Assembly (NCBI RefSeq): GCF_003438995.1
Contig: NZ_QSUN01000005.1
Span: 62,001-126,000 of the forward strand
Length of the DNA: 64,000 bases
DNA from: Bacteroides sp. OM05-12
Lineage (GTDB): Bacteria > Bacteroidota > Bacteroidia > Bacteroidales > Bacteroidaceae
Reading direction: 5' to 3'
Part shown: positions 49,882-58,959 of the stretch, in pieces
Position numbering within the stretch: position 1 is the first letter of the stretch
Layout: the number at the start of each line of letters is the position of its first letter
Program-made: the position numbers and the translations under genes
Notes under the pieces: model-generated
What the model was told of the DNA's origin: nothing
Databases searched by the model: none
Seen by the model: only the letters and a program-made list of their open reading frames with translations

Positions 49882-51366
49882 ATGAACAGACATATATATA
49901 TAATAGGTGGAGTCTTGCTGGTAATGCTCAGTCATTTCTTTATGAGCTGTAATGACGATAAGTATTCTGTAGACCCTGCTTATAGGCTTTCTTTTTCTAC
50001 CGATACGGTTTCTTTCGATACGGTTTTTACTACGATTGGTTCTGCTACATTCCATCTGAAAGTATATAACCGGAACGATAAAGGTGTAAATGTAAACTCT
50101 GTCCGTTTGGCAAGTGGAGGTAGCTCCGGATTTATGATAAATGTGCCGGATGGCTATGGAGATGCTTCGGCGATAGAGATTCCCAAGAACGATAGTTTGT
50201 ATATCTTTATAGAGGTAAAGGTCGATCCTCAGAATCGGGACAATCCTATACTGATAAAAGATTCGTTGATATTCCAGTTGGCTAGTGGCGTACAACAAGA
50301 CGTTAAGTTATTGGCTTATGGTCAGGACATTTTGATAATGAAAGGTAAGGTTATTGATAAAGATACGACTTTGACGGCTTACCGTCCCATACTTGTCTAT
50401 GATAGTCTTCGGGTCAACGAAGGTATGAAACTGACGATGGAAGCGGGTACCCGTCTCTATTTTCATAATAAAATAAATTGTCTGGTTTACGGTTCTGTTA
50501 TTGCCAATGGCACAAAGGAGAATCCGGTGGTCTTGCGTGGTGACCGTCTGGATAAGATGAAAGAGCTGGATTTGCCTTATGACCGTGTTTCAGGGCAATG
50601 GGGGGGAGTGCGTTTCTTTGAGCAAAGCTATGATAACTATTTGAACTATGTGGATATTCATGGAGGACAATACGGTATCCAATGTGATTCTTCGGATGTG
50701 GAACGAACAAAATTGGTGCTTGAGAACTCTGTTGTACATAATGTGAAAGGTAATGCTCTGGATTTGATATCTAGTAAAGCATTGGTCGGCAATAGTCAGA
50801 TTACGAATGCCGGAGGTTATTGTGTATCTGTCTTGGGTGGGGAAGTAGAGTTTATCCACTGTACGATTGCTAATTTTTACAGTTGGGATATAAGGAAAGG
50901 AACGGCTGTATTTTTAGGAAACAGTGAGCACATGCCGCTGACAAATGCGATGTTTAGAAATTGTTTGATAACAGGCTCCATGTCCGATGAAATGAGCGGA
51001 GGGCGAACAAAGGATGAATCTATTCCTTTTAATTACGAATTCTCTTACTCTCTGGTAAATACGAAATTGGATGAAAAGAGTCCGGGCTATCAGGAAGAGC
51101 TGTCATATTATCCTAATACGATTTGGGATGAGAAAGAAGACGATAAAGGAAAATCTCTAGCTAAAGATAAGAACTTCCTCTATATAGGGAAAGAGGACTT
51201 CGACTATGATTTCAGGATAGACTCTTTATCGGCTGCGGTGAATTTGGGTGCACCTGAATATGCAAAACAATATCCTTTAGACCGGAACGGGCGTGATCGT
51301 TTGAATGACGGTGGTCCGGATGTCGGGTGTTATGAATGGATGCCCGGAGATAAACGACGGGAATGA
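49882..51366 (+). CDS. Surface lipoprotein with right-handed beta-helix
   Basis: 494 residues. Lipobox-like FFMSC (VLLVMLSHFFMSCNDDKY), an N-terminal immunoglobulin-like region (FDTVFTTIGSATFHLKVYNR), then parallel beta-helix turns (KLTMEAGTRLYFHNKINCLV, LENSVVHNVKGNALDLISSK, NAMFRNCLITGSMSDEMSGG). It closes with a conserved tail (YPLDRNGRDRLNDGGPDVGC). Such proteins often bind or act on polysaccharide, but no catalytic residues can be assigned. It overlaps the next gene by 4 bp (ATGA). Confidence 0.72.
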   Translation: MNRHIYIIGGVLLVMLSHFFMSCNDDKYSVDPAYRLSFSTDTVSFDTVFTTIGSATFHLKVYNRNDKGVNVNSVRLASGGSSGFMINVPDGYGDASAIEIPKNDSLYIFIEVKVDPQNRDNPILIKDSLIFQLASGVQQDVKLLAYGQDILIMKGKVIDKDTTLTAYRPILVYDSLRVNEGMKLTMEAGTRLYFHNKINCLVYGSVIANGTKENPVVLRGDRLDKMKELDLPYDRVSGQWGGVRFFEQSYDNYLNYVDIHGGQYGIQCDSSDVERTKLVLENSVVHNVKGNALDLISSKALVGNSQITNAGGYCVSVLGGEVEFIHCTIANFYSWDIRKGTAVFLGNSEHMPLTNAMFRNCLITGSMSDEMSGGRTKDESIPFNYEFSYSLVNTKLDEKSPGYQEELSYYPNTIWDEKEDDKGKSLAKDKNFLYIGKEDFDYDFRIDSLSAAVNLGAPEYAKQYPLDRNGRDRLNDGGPDVGCYEWMPGDKRRE

Positions 51367-52376
51367 AGTCGTTTATCTTATTAGCTTTTCTTGTAACATC
51401 CGTTACTGTGTTTGCGCAAGAACCTTTCCGGGTAATGTTTTATAACGTGGAGAACCTGTTTGATTGCCGGCATGATAGTTTGAAAAGCGATTATGAATTT
51501 CTGCCTGCTTCTGTTCGTGGGTGGCATCTTGGACGTTATAAGAAAAAGATTAATCACATAGGAAAAGTAATCGCTGCGGTGGGCGAATGGAATCCTCCTG
51601 CACTGATTGGGCTTTGTGAAGTGGAGAATGAAAAGGTTATGGATGACCTGGTGAAGTATTCTCCTTTGAAAGAATATGAGTATAGATATGTAATGACAGA
51701 TTCGCCGGATGAACGTGGCATTGATGTTGCTTTGTTGTGGCAGCGTGGGAGCTTTAAACTTTTAAGTTATCATTCCATTCGTCTTTCTTTTAAGGAAAAG
51801 GATAGAAGGCCTACCCGTGATATATTGCATGTTACAGGATTGGTCTCCTCTGGTGATTCTTTGGATGTTTTTGTTTGCCACATGCCGTCCCGTTATGGTG
51901 GTGAGAAAGAGAGTGAACCTGCAAGACTTTACGCCGCTTCCATATTAAAATCGACAGTAGATAGTATTTGCTTTGTTCGTACCAATCCTAATATCTTGAT
52001 TATGGGGGATTTCAATGACTATCCTGAAAATGCTTCGATAGCAAATATATTGGGGGCAAAATCTCCGGCTAGTCCGATTGATCCCGATCTTTTGTATAAT
52101 CTGATGGCGGATAAGGGAGATAAGCTGGGCACTTATAATTATCAGGGAGAGTGGGGGATACTTGATCAGTTAATTGTTTTGGGTTCATTACTCATGCCGG
52201 GGAATAAGATGCATACATCCAATGAGAAAGCTCGTATCTGTGATTTTCCTTTTCTTTTGGAAGATGATTCCAAGTATGGGGGACGGAAGCCTTTTCGTAC
52301 TTATTATGGGATGAAATATATAGGAGGTTTCAGTGACCATTTGCCTGTGATGGTAGATTTTGAAATATCCGAATGA
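51363..52376 (+). CDS. Secreted endonuclease/exonuclease/phosphatase-family protein
   Basis: 337 residues. Signal peptide (FILLAFLVTSVTVFAQEP), then the EEP fold: RVMFYNVENLFDCRHD, PALIGLCEVENEKVMDDL, DVFVCHMPSRYGGEKES, ILIMGDFNDYPENAS and a final GGFSDHLPVMVDFEI. The metal and catalytic Asn, Glu, Asp and His are all in place. The substrate could be nucleic acid or phospho-sugar. Translationally coupled to the beta-helix lipoprotein. Confidence 0.88.
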   Translation: MKSFILLAFLVTSVTVFAQEPFRVMFYNVENLFDCRHDSLKSDYEFLPASVRGWHLGRYKKKINHIGKVIAAVGEWNPPALIGLCEVENEKVMDDLVKYSPLKEYEYRYVMTDSPDERGIDVALLWQRGSFKLLSYHSIRLSFKEKDRRPTRDILHVTGLVSSGDSLDVFVCHMPSRYGGEKESEPARLYAASILKSTVDSICFVRTNPNILIMGDFNDYPENASIANILGAKSPASPIDPDLLYNLMADKGDKLGTYNYQGEWGILDQLIVLGSLLMPGNKMHTSNEKARICDFPFLLEDDSKYGGRKPFRTYYGMKYIGGFSDHLPVMVDFEISE

Positions 52377-52467
52377 TTTTAAGAGGTTAAATATGATTTG
52401 TTAATACTTGACTTCTAGAATCTTACTGTGCTTACTCTTAAATTCTTAAAAAAATACCTCTAAAAGA

Positions 52468-52499
52468 TTTGTGTACTTCAAAACAACTCCCTATATTTG
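52468..52499 (+). promoter_or_regulatory. Promoter of tRNA-Ser
   Basis: TTTG (52468-52471), 20 bp, TATATTTG (52492-52499): a textbook Bacteroidetes promoter, 29 bp before the tRNA. Confidence 0.8.
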
Positions 52500-52528
52500 C
52501 ACCGCATTTGAGAGATAATGCGGGTAAA

Positions 52529-52615
52529 GGAAGTTTGGGTGAGTGGCTGAAACCACCAGTTTGCTAAACTGACGTACGGGTAACTGTACCGGGGGTTCGA
52601 ATCCCCCAGCTTCCG
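52529..52615 (+). tRNA. tRNA-Ser(GCT)
   Basis: 87 nt with a long variable arm, class II. Acceptor GGAAGTT pairs with AGCTTCC, discriminator G, anticodon GCT in TTTGCTAAA, T-arm GGGGG-TTCGAAT-CCCCC. CCA is not encoded. Terminator follows at 52629. Confidence 0.95.
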
Positions 52616-52628
52616 CTGAACTACTTTG

Positions 52629-52662
52629 AATCCTACAAGTCATTGATTTGTAGGATTTTTTG
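52629..52662 (+). terminator. Terminator of tRNA-Ser
   Basis: AATCCTACAA pairs with TTGTAGGATT, followed by TTTTTG. Confidence 0.85.
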
Positions 52663-52673
52663 TTTAAGTACAA

Positions 52674-54419
52674 TTATAAAGTCCGTAAGAAGTCTTCCAA
52701 TGACGTTTCTTGTTCTACTTCCATCTTCTTTCTCATACGGTAGCGTGCCATATTTATTGTCTCGGGAAGTACGGATAGCATCGATGCTATTTGTTTGGAA
52801 CTCATTCCGATTCGGATATAGGCGCATAAGTGTAGTTCATTTTCGGAGAGAGTAGGGTATTTATTTTTTAGTGCGGTAAAAAAGTCCGGATGAACTTTCT
52901 CAAAATGGATTTTAAAGAATTGCCATTCATCGTCGGATGCCAAATGATTTTTTATATCTTTGGTAAGGCTATTTTTGTATTTGGGAGGTAATATTCCTTC
53001 ACTTCCTAGGGCCTCAATCTCTTTCATCAGTTTCTTTAATGTCTGGTTTTTCTCTGCTATGATTAAAGTGTTGGAAGTGAGTTTGCGATTCTTTAAATCT
53101 ATTTCCATCTGGAAACGCTCGTTTTGCAGCGTCTCGGTTTTAAGGTGTTCGCTTAATTCCCTGTTTTCCGTTTCTTTTAGTTGCTGATTGATTTTTCCTT
53201 TTTTATAGAGTAGCCAGAATATATAACAAAGCAATAAAGACAGGGTAGTCAGTGACATCGTTATTAGGAATGACATCTTTCTATGCCATGAGGTTTTTTC
53301 TCTGGCTTGTTTTAGTTCAGATTCGTATTTCTCAATGGCATAGCGTCCTTCGATTTTGTTTATTTCAATAATCTTATTATTTCCTGCTAATGAGTCTTTA
53401 CAAAGATTATGATATTTCAAATAATAATAGGCGCTGTCTGATTGATTTAAGCAATCATAACAATCAGAAAGTCCCTGTAGGATATTAGCGGTAATATATG
53501 CATCGTTGTTTTTCTTCAGATAATTGTATGCTTTTTGATAAAAATATAGGGCGCTGTCATGTTTATTGTCATATCGGAGGTAATAACCTCCCAGATTAAC
53601 TGAGGTATACATTAAATAGTATTCATTCTTTAATTGTTCTGCCATTTGGTAGGCTTTCTGTGCATATTTCTTGTGCATTTCTTTCGTCATTTCCATACAA
53701 TCTGTGGAAACGATGACGCTTATAAGAAATAGTGTGTCATTTTGAACTATATCTTCTTTTAAAAGATTATTCAGTATCTCGATAGCCTTCTCATGTTTAC
53801 CTTGTTGGGACAAGACATTGGCAATATTTAATTCGTTTTTAATGGCTTGTATTTCATGATTTCCTTTTATAAAAGCTTCTTTAGCCTTTTGGAGGTAGAT
53901 TAACGGCTCTTGATATTCTTCTAATCCATTCAATATGTATCCGATGTTGATACATGTTTTACCTAGGAACAGGTAATCTTCGATCTCATTGAAATAATCT
54001 TCTAACTTTTTGTTGAGTAAATATGCCTGTAAATATTTGCCGTGACTTATCTGTATGTTGCTATAATTGAAAAGTATTCTTGCATAATCATATTTGTATT
54101 GGATAGTGTCTACTTTTTCTAGTGCTTCTTTAATCAAAGTTTCGGCAGAGTCTTTGTCGTTTTTCAACTGAATCCAAGATTCCCAGTATAAAGTGCGGGC
54201 TAATAAATTATCGTTTTTCTTTTGCTGCGCTATCCGATACATTTTATTCACTATGGGATAATATTGTGACGGGGTATCATCGGAACGCATCGCTTCTTCT
54301 AATTGAATGTTTAGACTGTCGAAACCGGGACTAATAGCTTTCCATTGGAGGTTATTCCCTCCAAAAGTATAAAATTGACAGATAAATAAGGCTAGAATAG
54401 ACAAATAGTAATTTTTCAT
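52674..54419 (-). CDS. TPR / membrane / LuxR-like HTH regulator
   Basis: 581 residues from the ATG at 54419 (MKNYYLSILALFICQFYTFG, a signal sequence). The periplasmic part is TPR-like, about residues 40-370 (LYFYQKAYNYLKKNNDAYIT, ALEKVDTIQYKYDYARILFN). A transmembrane helix (MSLTTLSLLLCYIFWLLYKK) precedes a coiled coil. The C-terminus is a LuxR-like helix-turn-helix: LSENELHLCAYIRIGMSSKQ and MLSVLPETINMARYRMRKKM. This Bacteroidetes architecture senses a signal outside and acts on DNA or partners inside. The adjacent divergent gene at 54533 is a plausible target (inference). Confidence 0.82.
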   Translation of the reverse strand: MKNYYLSILALFICQFYTFGGNNLQWKAISPGFDSLNIQLEEAMRSDDTPSQYYPIVNKMYRIAQQKKNDNLLARTLYWESWIQLKNDKDSAETLIKEALEKVDTIQYKYDYARILFNYSNIQISHGKYLQAYLLNKKLEDYFNEIEDYLFLGKTCINIGYILNGLEEYQEPLIYLQKAKEAFIKGNHEIQAIKNELNIANVLSQQGKHEKAIEILNNLLKEDIVQNDTLFLISVIVSTDCMEMTKEMHKKYAQKAYQMAEQLKNEYYLMYTSVNLGGYYLRYDNKHDSALYFYQKAYNYLKKNNDAYITANILQGLSDCYDCLNQSDSAYYYLKYHNLCKDSLAGNNKIIEINKIEGRYAIEKYESELKQAREKTSWHRKMSFLITMSLTTLSLLLCYIFWLLYKKGKINQQLKETENRELSEHLKTETLQNERFQMEIDLKNRKLTSNTLIIAEKNQTLKKLMKEIEALGSEGILPPKYKNSLTKDIKNHLASDDEWQFFKIHFEKVHPDFFTALKNKYPTLSENELHLCAYIRIGMSSKQIASMLSVLPETINMARYRMRKKMEVEQETSLEDFLRTL

Positions 54420-54471
54420 ATAACAAAGGTATAAAAAAAGAGAGATGTAGAGTGCTTGTCTATCCGGTTTT

Positions 54472-54503
54472 TTTGTGAGAGTAGGCATTTAAGCCTATTT
54501 TTG
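54472..54503 (+). promoter_or_regulatory. Promoter of YD-like repeat protein
   Basis: TTTG (54472-54475), 20 bp, TATTTTTG (54496-54503), 30 bp before the ATG. Confidence 0.75.
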
Positions 54504-54532
54504 CGTATATCGATAATTAAAAAAATAGAGTT

Positions 54533-56167
54533 ATGAGAAAAGGATTACTATTTACTTTATGTATGTTTGGTTTCACATTAGTGAATGCCCAACATTTAAA
54601 TTCAGACTTTTCGCTAAAGAATTTACCGGTAACAGCTGCGTCTGACGAGAACCAATTACGTTGTGACAGTATTGTGGCTAAAACTCCGGATGGCAAGAGT
54701 TATGATAAGATTATGAATGAATTTGATGCCGATGGAAATTTGATTGGCAGAACTCGAGTAATTTGGGATGATTTCTCCGAAACATGGATACCTGATTACC
54801 GTTATGTTTATGAATATGATGCGAATAAGAATGTGACATTACAAATGTCTTTGTCATGGAGTCAATCTTTAAAAGATTGGGTGTATCAGGAAAAGCAGGT
54901 GAGCGCATATAATGAATTGAATAAAATCCTTTCTATGGATGGATATGTCTGGGGGGGCAGTGATTGGATACCTTCTTTTCAAGGTAGGGCAACGTATGAT
55001 GAACGGGGAAATCAGCTGACAGATGTAACTTTCATGTGGGATAGTGAAAGTTCTAAATGGATGTCTGTAGTCAAAAATGAGTGGGAATATAATGATAGAA
55101 ACCAGATAACAATGGCTGCATTTTATGCTAATGTAAGTGGAACTGATCAATTTTCCCCTAGTTTTAAGACGGACTATACGTTTGATGCGAACGGAAATAT
55201 GACGGAAAGATATATGCAGGATTGGGATATTGATTTGCAAAAGTATACAGGCACAACAAAAGAAACATTTGTTTTTGATGAGGCTGGTAATGAAACTAAT
55301 TATGTCTTTTTTACTAAGAATTATGATACGGGTGAGTTACTTGAAACAGCGAAGCACGAAAAGTCTTATGATTCCCGTGGGAATATGCTTCAAAAATTAT
55401 TCTATAATAAAGATACGGATAATAGTTGGGTTTTAAGAAACAAGGAAGAATATACTTATAATGAGATGGATAGTGTTCTACAGAAAATAACTTATTCTGC
55501 TGATTTTATGACAAAAGAACTTGTTACCGATTTTAAAAATGAGTATCAGTATGATGCGAATGGAAACCGAACATTGAATATTAATTATTATTGGGATGCA
55601 ATGAGCGGTAGCTGGTCGAATTCTTCTAAAAATGAGTGGAGCTATAACACGAATAGTAAGTTAATTGCAGAAAGAAGGTATTCCTATGTAATAACAGATT
55701 TTGAATTAATGACAGGTGATTGGAGAGAGGATTATAAAGCTGATTATGATTATGATATTTATGGAAATAGAATATCTACGGCTATTATGGTTTTCGATGT
55801 AATGCAGAATTTCTGGTATGGACAATCTAAATCTGAAAACAGATATGATGAATATGGCAATCTTTTAGAAGAAAAAGTGTATCAATGGTTAGACTCGGCA
55901 GAGGATTGGAAATTAGTTGGTAGTATTGTTTATTGTTACTCAGCTCCTCCGACAGGTATTACCGACATGGAAATATCTTCATCAGAAGTTACGGTTCGTG
56001 ATGGAGTGATTGAGATCTCTTGTCAGGAACAGACTGCAATAAGGATTTATAATGTTGATGGTAGACTGATTTCACAGAATCAGACTTCGGTTTCTGTTCG
56101 TCCGGGTTATTATATTATTGTTGTGGGCGACCGGAAGTACAAGGTTGTATGTCCTTCTGCTTTTTAG
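54533..56167 (+). CDS. Secreted YD-like repeat protein with T9SS-type C-terminal domain
   Basis: 544 residues. Signal peptide (LLFTLCMFGFTLVNAQHL), then about eight repeats of 45-55 residues built on YxYDxxGN...YWD...WxxxxKxEY (e.g. EYQYDANGNRTLNINYYWDA, YDEYGNLLEEKVYQWLDSAE). Residues 480-544 resemble a type IX secretion sorting domain (TAIRIYNVDGRLISQNQ, VRPGYYIIVVGDRKYKVV). Gut Bacteroides generally lack a full T9SS, so this tail may have another function. Divergent from the TPR-HTH regulator. Confidence 0.75.
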   Translation: MRKGLLFTLCMFGFTLVNAQHLNSDFSLKNLPVTAASDENQLRCDSIVAKTPDGKSYDKIMNEFDADGNLIGRTRVIWDDFSETWIPDYRYVYEYDANKNVTLQMSLSWSQSLKDWVYQEKQVSAYNELNKILSMDGYVWGGSDWIPSFQGRATYDERGNQLTDVTFMWDSESSKWMSVVKNEWEYNDRNQITMAAFYANVSGTDQFSPSFKTDYTFDANGNMTERYMQDWDIDLQKYTGTTKETFVFDEAGNETNYVFFTKNYDTGELLETAKHEKSYDSRGNMLQKLFYNKDTDNSWVLRNKEEYTYNEMDSVLQKITYSADFMTKELVTDFKNEYQYDANGNRTLNINYYWDAMSGSWSNSSKNEWSYNTNSKLIAERRYSYVITDFELMTGDWREDYKADYDYDIYGNRISTAIMVFDVMQNFWYGQSKSENRYDEYGNLLEEKVYQWLDSAEDWKLVGSIVYCYSAPPTGITDMEISSSEVTVRDGVIEISCQEQTAIRIYNVDGRLISQNQTSVSVRPGYYIIVVGDRKYKVVCPSAF

Positions 56168-56177
56168 CTGATTTCAC

Positions 56178-56206
56178 TGCCGGGACTAAGTGCCCGGCAT
56201 TTTCTT
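56178..56206 (+). terminator. Terminator after YD-like gene
   Basis: TGCCGGG (56178-56184) pairs with CCCGGCA (56193-56199), then TTTTCTT. Confidence 0.8.
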
Positions 56207-56221
56207 ACTTTTAAGCACCTT

Positions 56222-56310
56222 GATGTTTTTTTAAAACATCAGGACGATTGGTTACAAACGTACGGTCCTTTGTTTGCAAACTTCTATCGTTTGTAAACAA
56301 AGGACCGTAT
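56222..56310 (-). repeat. Dispersed hairpin repeat, copy D, with GATGTTTT palindrome
   Basis: A small palindrome GATGTTTT/AAAACATC (56222-56240) precedes the main hairpin 56260-56310. Its stem TACGGTCCTTTGTTT pairs with AAACAAAGGACCGTA, with inner TTCTATCGTTT, the reverse-oriented core of copies A and B. It lies between convergent gene ends. Confidence 0.7.
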
Positions 56311-56323
56311 GCTGAAAATCAGT

Positions 56324-57910
56324 TTATATTTTGTTTTTACTGATTCGTAATTCATGTTTGACGTATCTTCGAATGGCCCTGTATCTAGGATGGATTGCAT
56401 GTAATGGTCGGATAGAGTTTTCGTTTATCCAGAATAGGAAAAGACAAAATAAACTAACGATGGTAAGCCACCCATACAGTTCTTTCATGGAAACCATCAA
56501 AGCCTGCTGTTGTAATGTGCCATAGAGTTCTCCTGTAGATAATTGATTGGCCAAAGGGTTTACGTGGTCTAATGTCGCTCCCAGTTGGATCGTATTCTTC
56601 TTGACTGTCACGTTTAGTAAATGCCCCAATATTGAATTACCTATTGCTCCTCCTAGTCCGGCACTTACAAAACCTTGGATGGAAACGGCTTGAAAGAAAT
56701 ATTCAAAAGGTACACGGGATAAAGCGGTAATAAAACAAATGGCAATGATTACATAACCGAAACTACGTAAGAAAATAGGGAATATCAGAGTTTCTTTCGG
56801 TAGATTATAATCAATCGTGAAATATAAAATCATCAAATAACCTGTAATTGCCATAAATGCTATGACTGTCATAGTTCTATAACACCATTTATGGATTGCA
56901 AATGTATGATAGGTAAATACACTGCCGACAATAGTTCCCAAAACGATTACCCAATTGAGAGAAATGATATTTAGTGAATCATAACCAAGGATAGATTCCA
57001 TATAAATATGTTCGAATAGATGTGCCGGAGCCAGTAAGGTATCAATGAGTATATATAACAAAAAAGTTGTATATACTACTTTGAAACGCCAAGTTGCCAG
57101 CGCAAAAAACGGATGGCGTATGAAAGAGGATCTCCATATATTTAATAGCAGCATTATGATAGCTGCAATGGTTGTTGCTTGTATATAACCGGAGTGATAC
57201 CAGTCATAGTGCTCTCCATATACAGATATAAATATGATACATAATGCAATTGCTGCCCACATCATAGCACCTAACCAATCGATTCCCCATAATGGGAGTT
57301 TACGCATGGAACGGTAATTCCGAAACAACAGCATTGTAGCCAGCATTACAATGAGCAATAGACCTATTATCAACCAATGCATATATTCCCATTTAGTCCA
57401 AAACGCAGTATATACAGTTATTAATCCGGATAATTGGATACATGTTTGCACCAGTAAGTAGATGTAACAGAAGAATATGGATAAATCTCGTTTAGGCGTT
57501 ATCCATAATTGGATGGTTGAATTACATTCAAATGTGCCCCACATCCTGAAGATCCCGGCAATAAAACAAGTGATGACGAGTAAGGGAATACTACGGGTGT
57601 ACATACATATCAGGTTACAAATGATTATGGCTATACAACAGGTCATTAAAGATGTTTTGGAGGAAAACCGGAATTTTAGCCGGAACATAATGTTGAATGT
57701 TAATGCCATACCAACCATGGAGGCATACCCTGCCATCATGATATCTTCTTGCATTAAAGCTAGAGAGCCGACCATTTCGCTGACTGCGGCTAAATATATT
57801 CCTCCTGAGAATTGAAAGACAATAACAAATAAGATGATAATCCACGGTCTGATTCCTTTCGGTACGAAATCTCGGATGGCAGGAATTGAAAAAGGAGTTA
57901 TTTCATGCAT
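56324..57910 (-). CDS. MFS multidrug exporter, EmrB/DHA2-like
   Basis: 528 residues with about 14 hydrophobic segments (WIIILFVIVFQFSGGIYLAA, AMMWAAIALCIIFISVYGEH, LLIVMLATMLLF, VSIQGFVSAGLGGAIGNSIL), the DHA2 size. Classical motif A is weak (FRLKFRFSSKTSL), so it is a divergent member. Third gene of a TolC-EmrA-EmrB tripartite efflux operon, 3 bp after the HlyD-type gene. Predicted to drive proton-coupled export across both membranes; substrate unknown. Confidence 0.85.
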   Translation of the reverse strand: MHEITPFSIPAIRDFVPKGIRPWIIILFVIVFQFSGGIYLAAVSEMVGSLALMQEDIMMAGYASMVGMALTFNIMFRLKFRFSSKTSLMTCCIAIIICNLICMYTRSIPLLVITCFIAGIFRMWGTFECNSTIQLWITPKRDLSIFFCYIYLLVQTCIQLSGLITVYTAFWTKWEYMHWLIIGLLLIVMLATMLLFRNYRSMRKLPLWGIDWLGAMMWAAIALCIIFISVYGEHYDWYHSGYIQATTIAAIIMLLLNIWRSSFIRHPFFALATWRFKVVYTTFLLYILIDTLLAPAHLFEHIYMESILGYDSLNIISLNWVIVLGTIVGSVFTYHTFAIHKWCYRTMTVIAFMAITGYLMILYFTIDYNLPKETLIFPIFLRSFGYVIIAICFITALSRVPFEYFFQAVSIQGFVSAGLGGAIGNSILGHLLNVTVKKNTIQLGATLDHVNPLANQLSTGELYGTLQQQALMVSMKELYGWLTIVSLFCLFLFWINENSIRPLHAIHPRYRAIRRYVKHELRISKNKI

Positions 57911-57913
57911 AAA

Positions 57914-58948
57914 TTAATAGTTTACTACACATTCTACATTCATACCGGCACGTAAACGTTTCATATCTTCCGGTTTATTTGTATCCGAGAATTCAATGCG
58001 AACAGGAATTCGTTGTTCTACTTTTACAAAATTGCCTGCGGAATTATCTTGTGGAATAAGCGAGAAACTAGCTCCTGTAGCTTGTGATACGGACTTTACA
58101 TAACCTTTGAAGATGATGTTTGGTATAGCGTCGACTTCAATATCTACTTCATTTCCTTCTTGAATATTGGATGTTTGTGTCTCTTTATAATTGGCAACAA
58201 TCCATTTATCATTATCGTCTACCAAATCGACAAGCGTTTGTCCGGGCTGTATCAGTTGTCCTTCCTGTATTTCTTTTCTACCGGTTTTTCCATTGCACGG
58301 AGCGATGATTACGGTATAGGAGAGATTCAGTCCGGCTATTTTTAAAGCAGCTTCGGCAAGTTTTATATTTGCTTCTGTTTGTTCCAAACGTTGAGTCTGC
58401 TCCTGTTTAACAAGAGATGTTGATTTCTTCTGGCGTACAAGAAGCTCATATCTGGCTTTGGAGGCTTCATAATTAGTTTTTATAGCATCATATTGTTGCT
58501 TGGTGACGGCGTCTTTTTCCAATAGGTTCTTATAACGATTATATTCGCGTTCGGAATTATCAAGACGTATTTTAGCTTCCTGTACCCCGGCATCAGATAC
58601 GGAAATATTATTTTGAGTGGTGTTGATAGTCGAGGTCATGACTGTTTTGCCGGATAATGCGTTTTGATAGTCGGCTTCGGCTTGAGCCAATCTGAAACGG
58701 AATTCAGAATCTTCGATGAGTGCCAAAGTATCTCCTTTTGATACATTTTGATATTCTGTAAAATATATCTTTTTTATAAATCCCTGTACACGGCTATTGA
58801 TTGGAACTATATGCTGGCGCACTTGTGCATTGTCGGTGAATTCTACGTTACCTAAATGAATGAAGTGCGAGCAAACCCATACAATGGCTGTTGCTAATGC
58901 TATGATAACAATGATATTAAATGCGAGTTTCTTATTTCTTTTATTCAT
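57914..58948 (-). CDS. HlyD/EmrA-type membrane fusion protein
   Basis: 344 residues. N-terminal membrane anchor (LAFNIIVIIALATAIVWVCS), biotinyl-lipoyl halves (NSRVQGFIKKIYFTEYQNVS with GDTLALIED; YTVIIAPCNGKTGRKEIQEG), a long helical hairpin between them (DNSEREYNRYKNLLEKDAVT, ASKARYELLVRQKK) and a C-terminal beta-barrel (VPVRIEF-like IPVRIEFSDTN, MRLRAGMNVEC-like RLRAGMNVECVV). It bridges the inner-membrane MFS pump and the outer-membrane TolC homologue. Confidence 0.92.
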   Translation of the reverse strand: MNKRNKKLAFNIIVIIALATAIVWVCSHFIHLGNVEFTDNAQVRQHIVPINSRVQGFIKKIYFTEYQNVSKGDTLALIEDSEFRFRLAQAEADYQNALSGKTVMTSTINTTQNNISVSDAGVQEAKIRLDNSEREYNRYKNLLEKDAVTKQQYDAIKTNYEASKARYELLVRQKKSTSLVKQEQTQRLEQTEANIKLAEAALKIAGLNLSYTVIIAPCNGKTGRKEIQEGQLIQPGQTLVDLVDDNDKWIVANYKETQTSNIQEGNEVDIEVDAIPNIIFKGYVKSVSQATGASFSLIPQDNSAGNFVKVEQRIPVRIEFSDTNKPEDMKRLRAGMNVECVVNY

Positions 58949-58959
58949 GATGATCTGTT

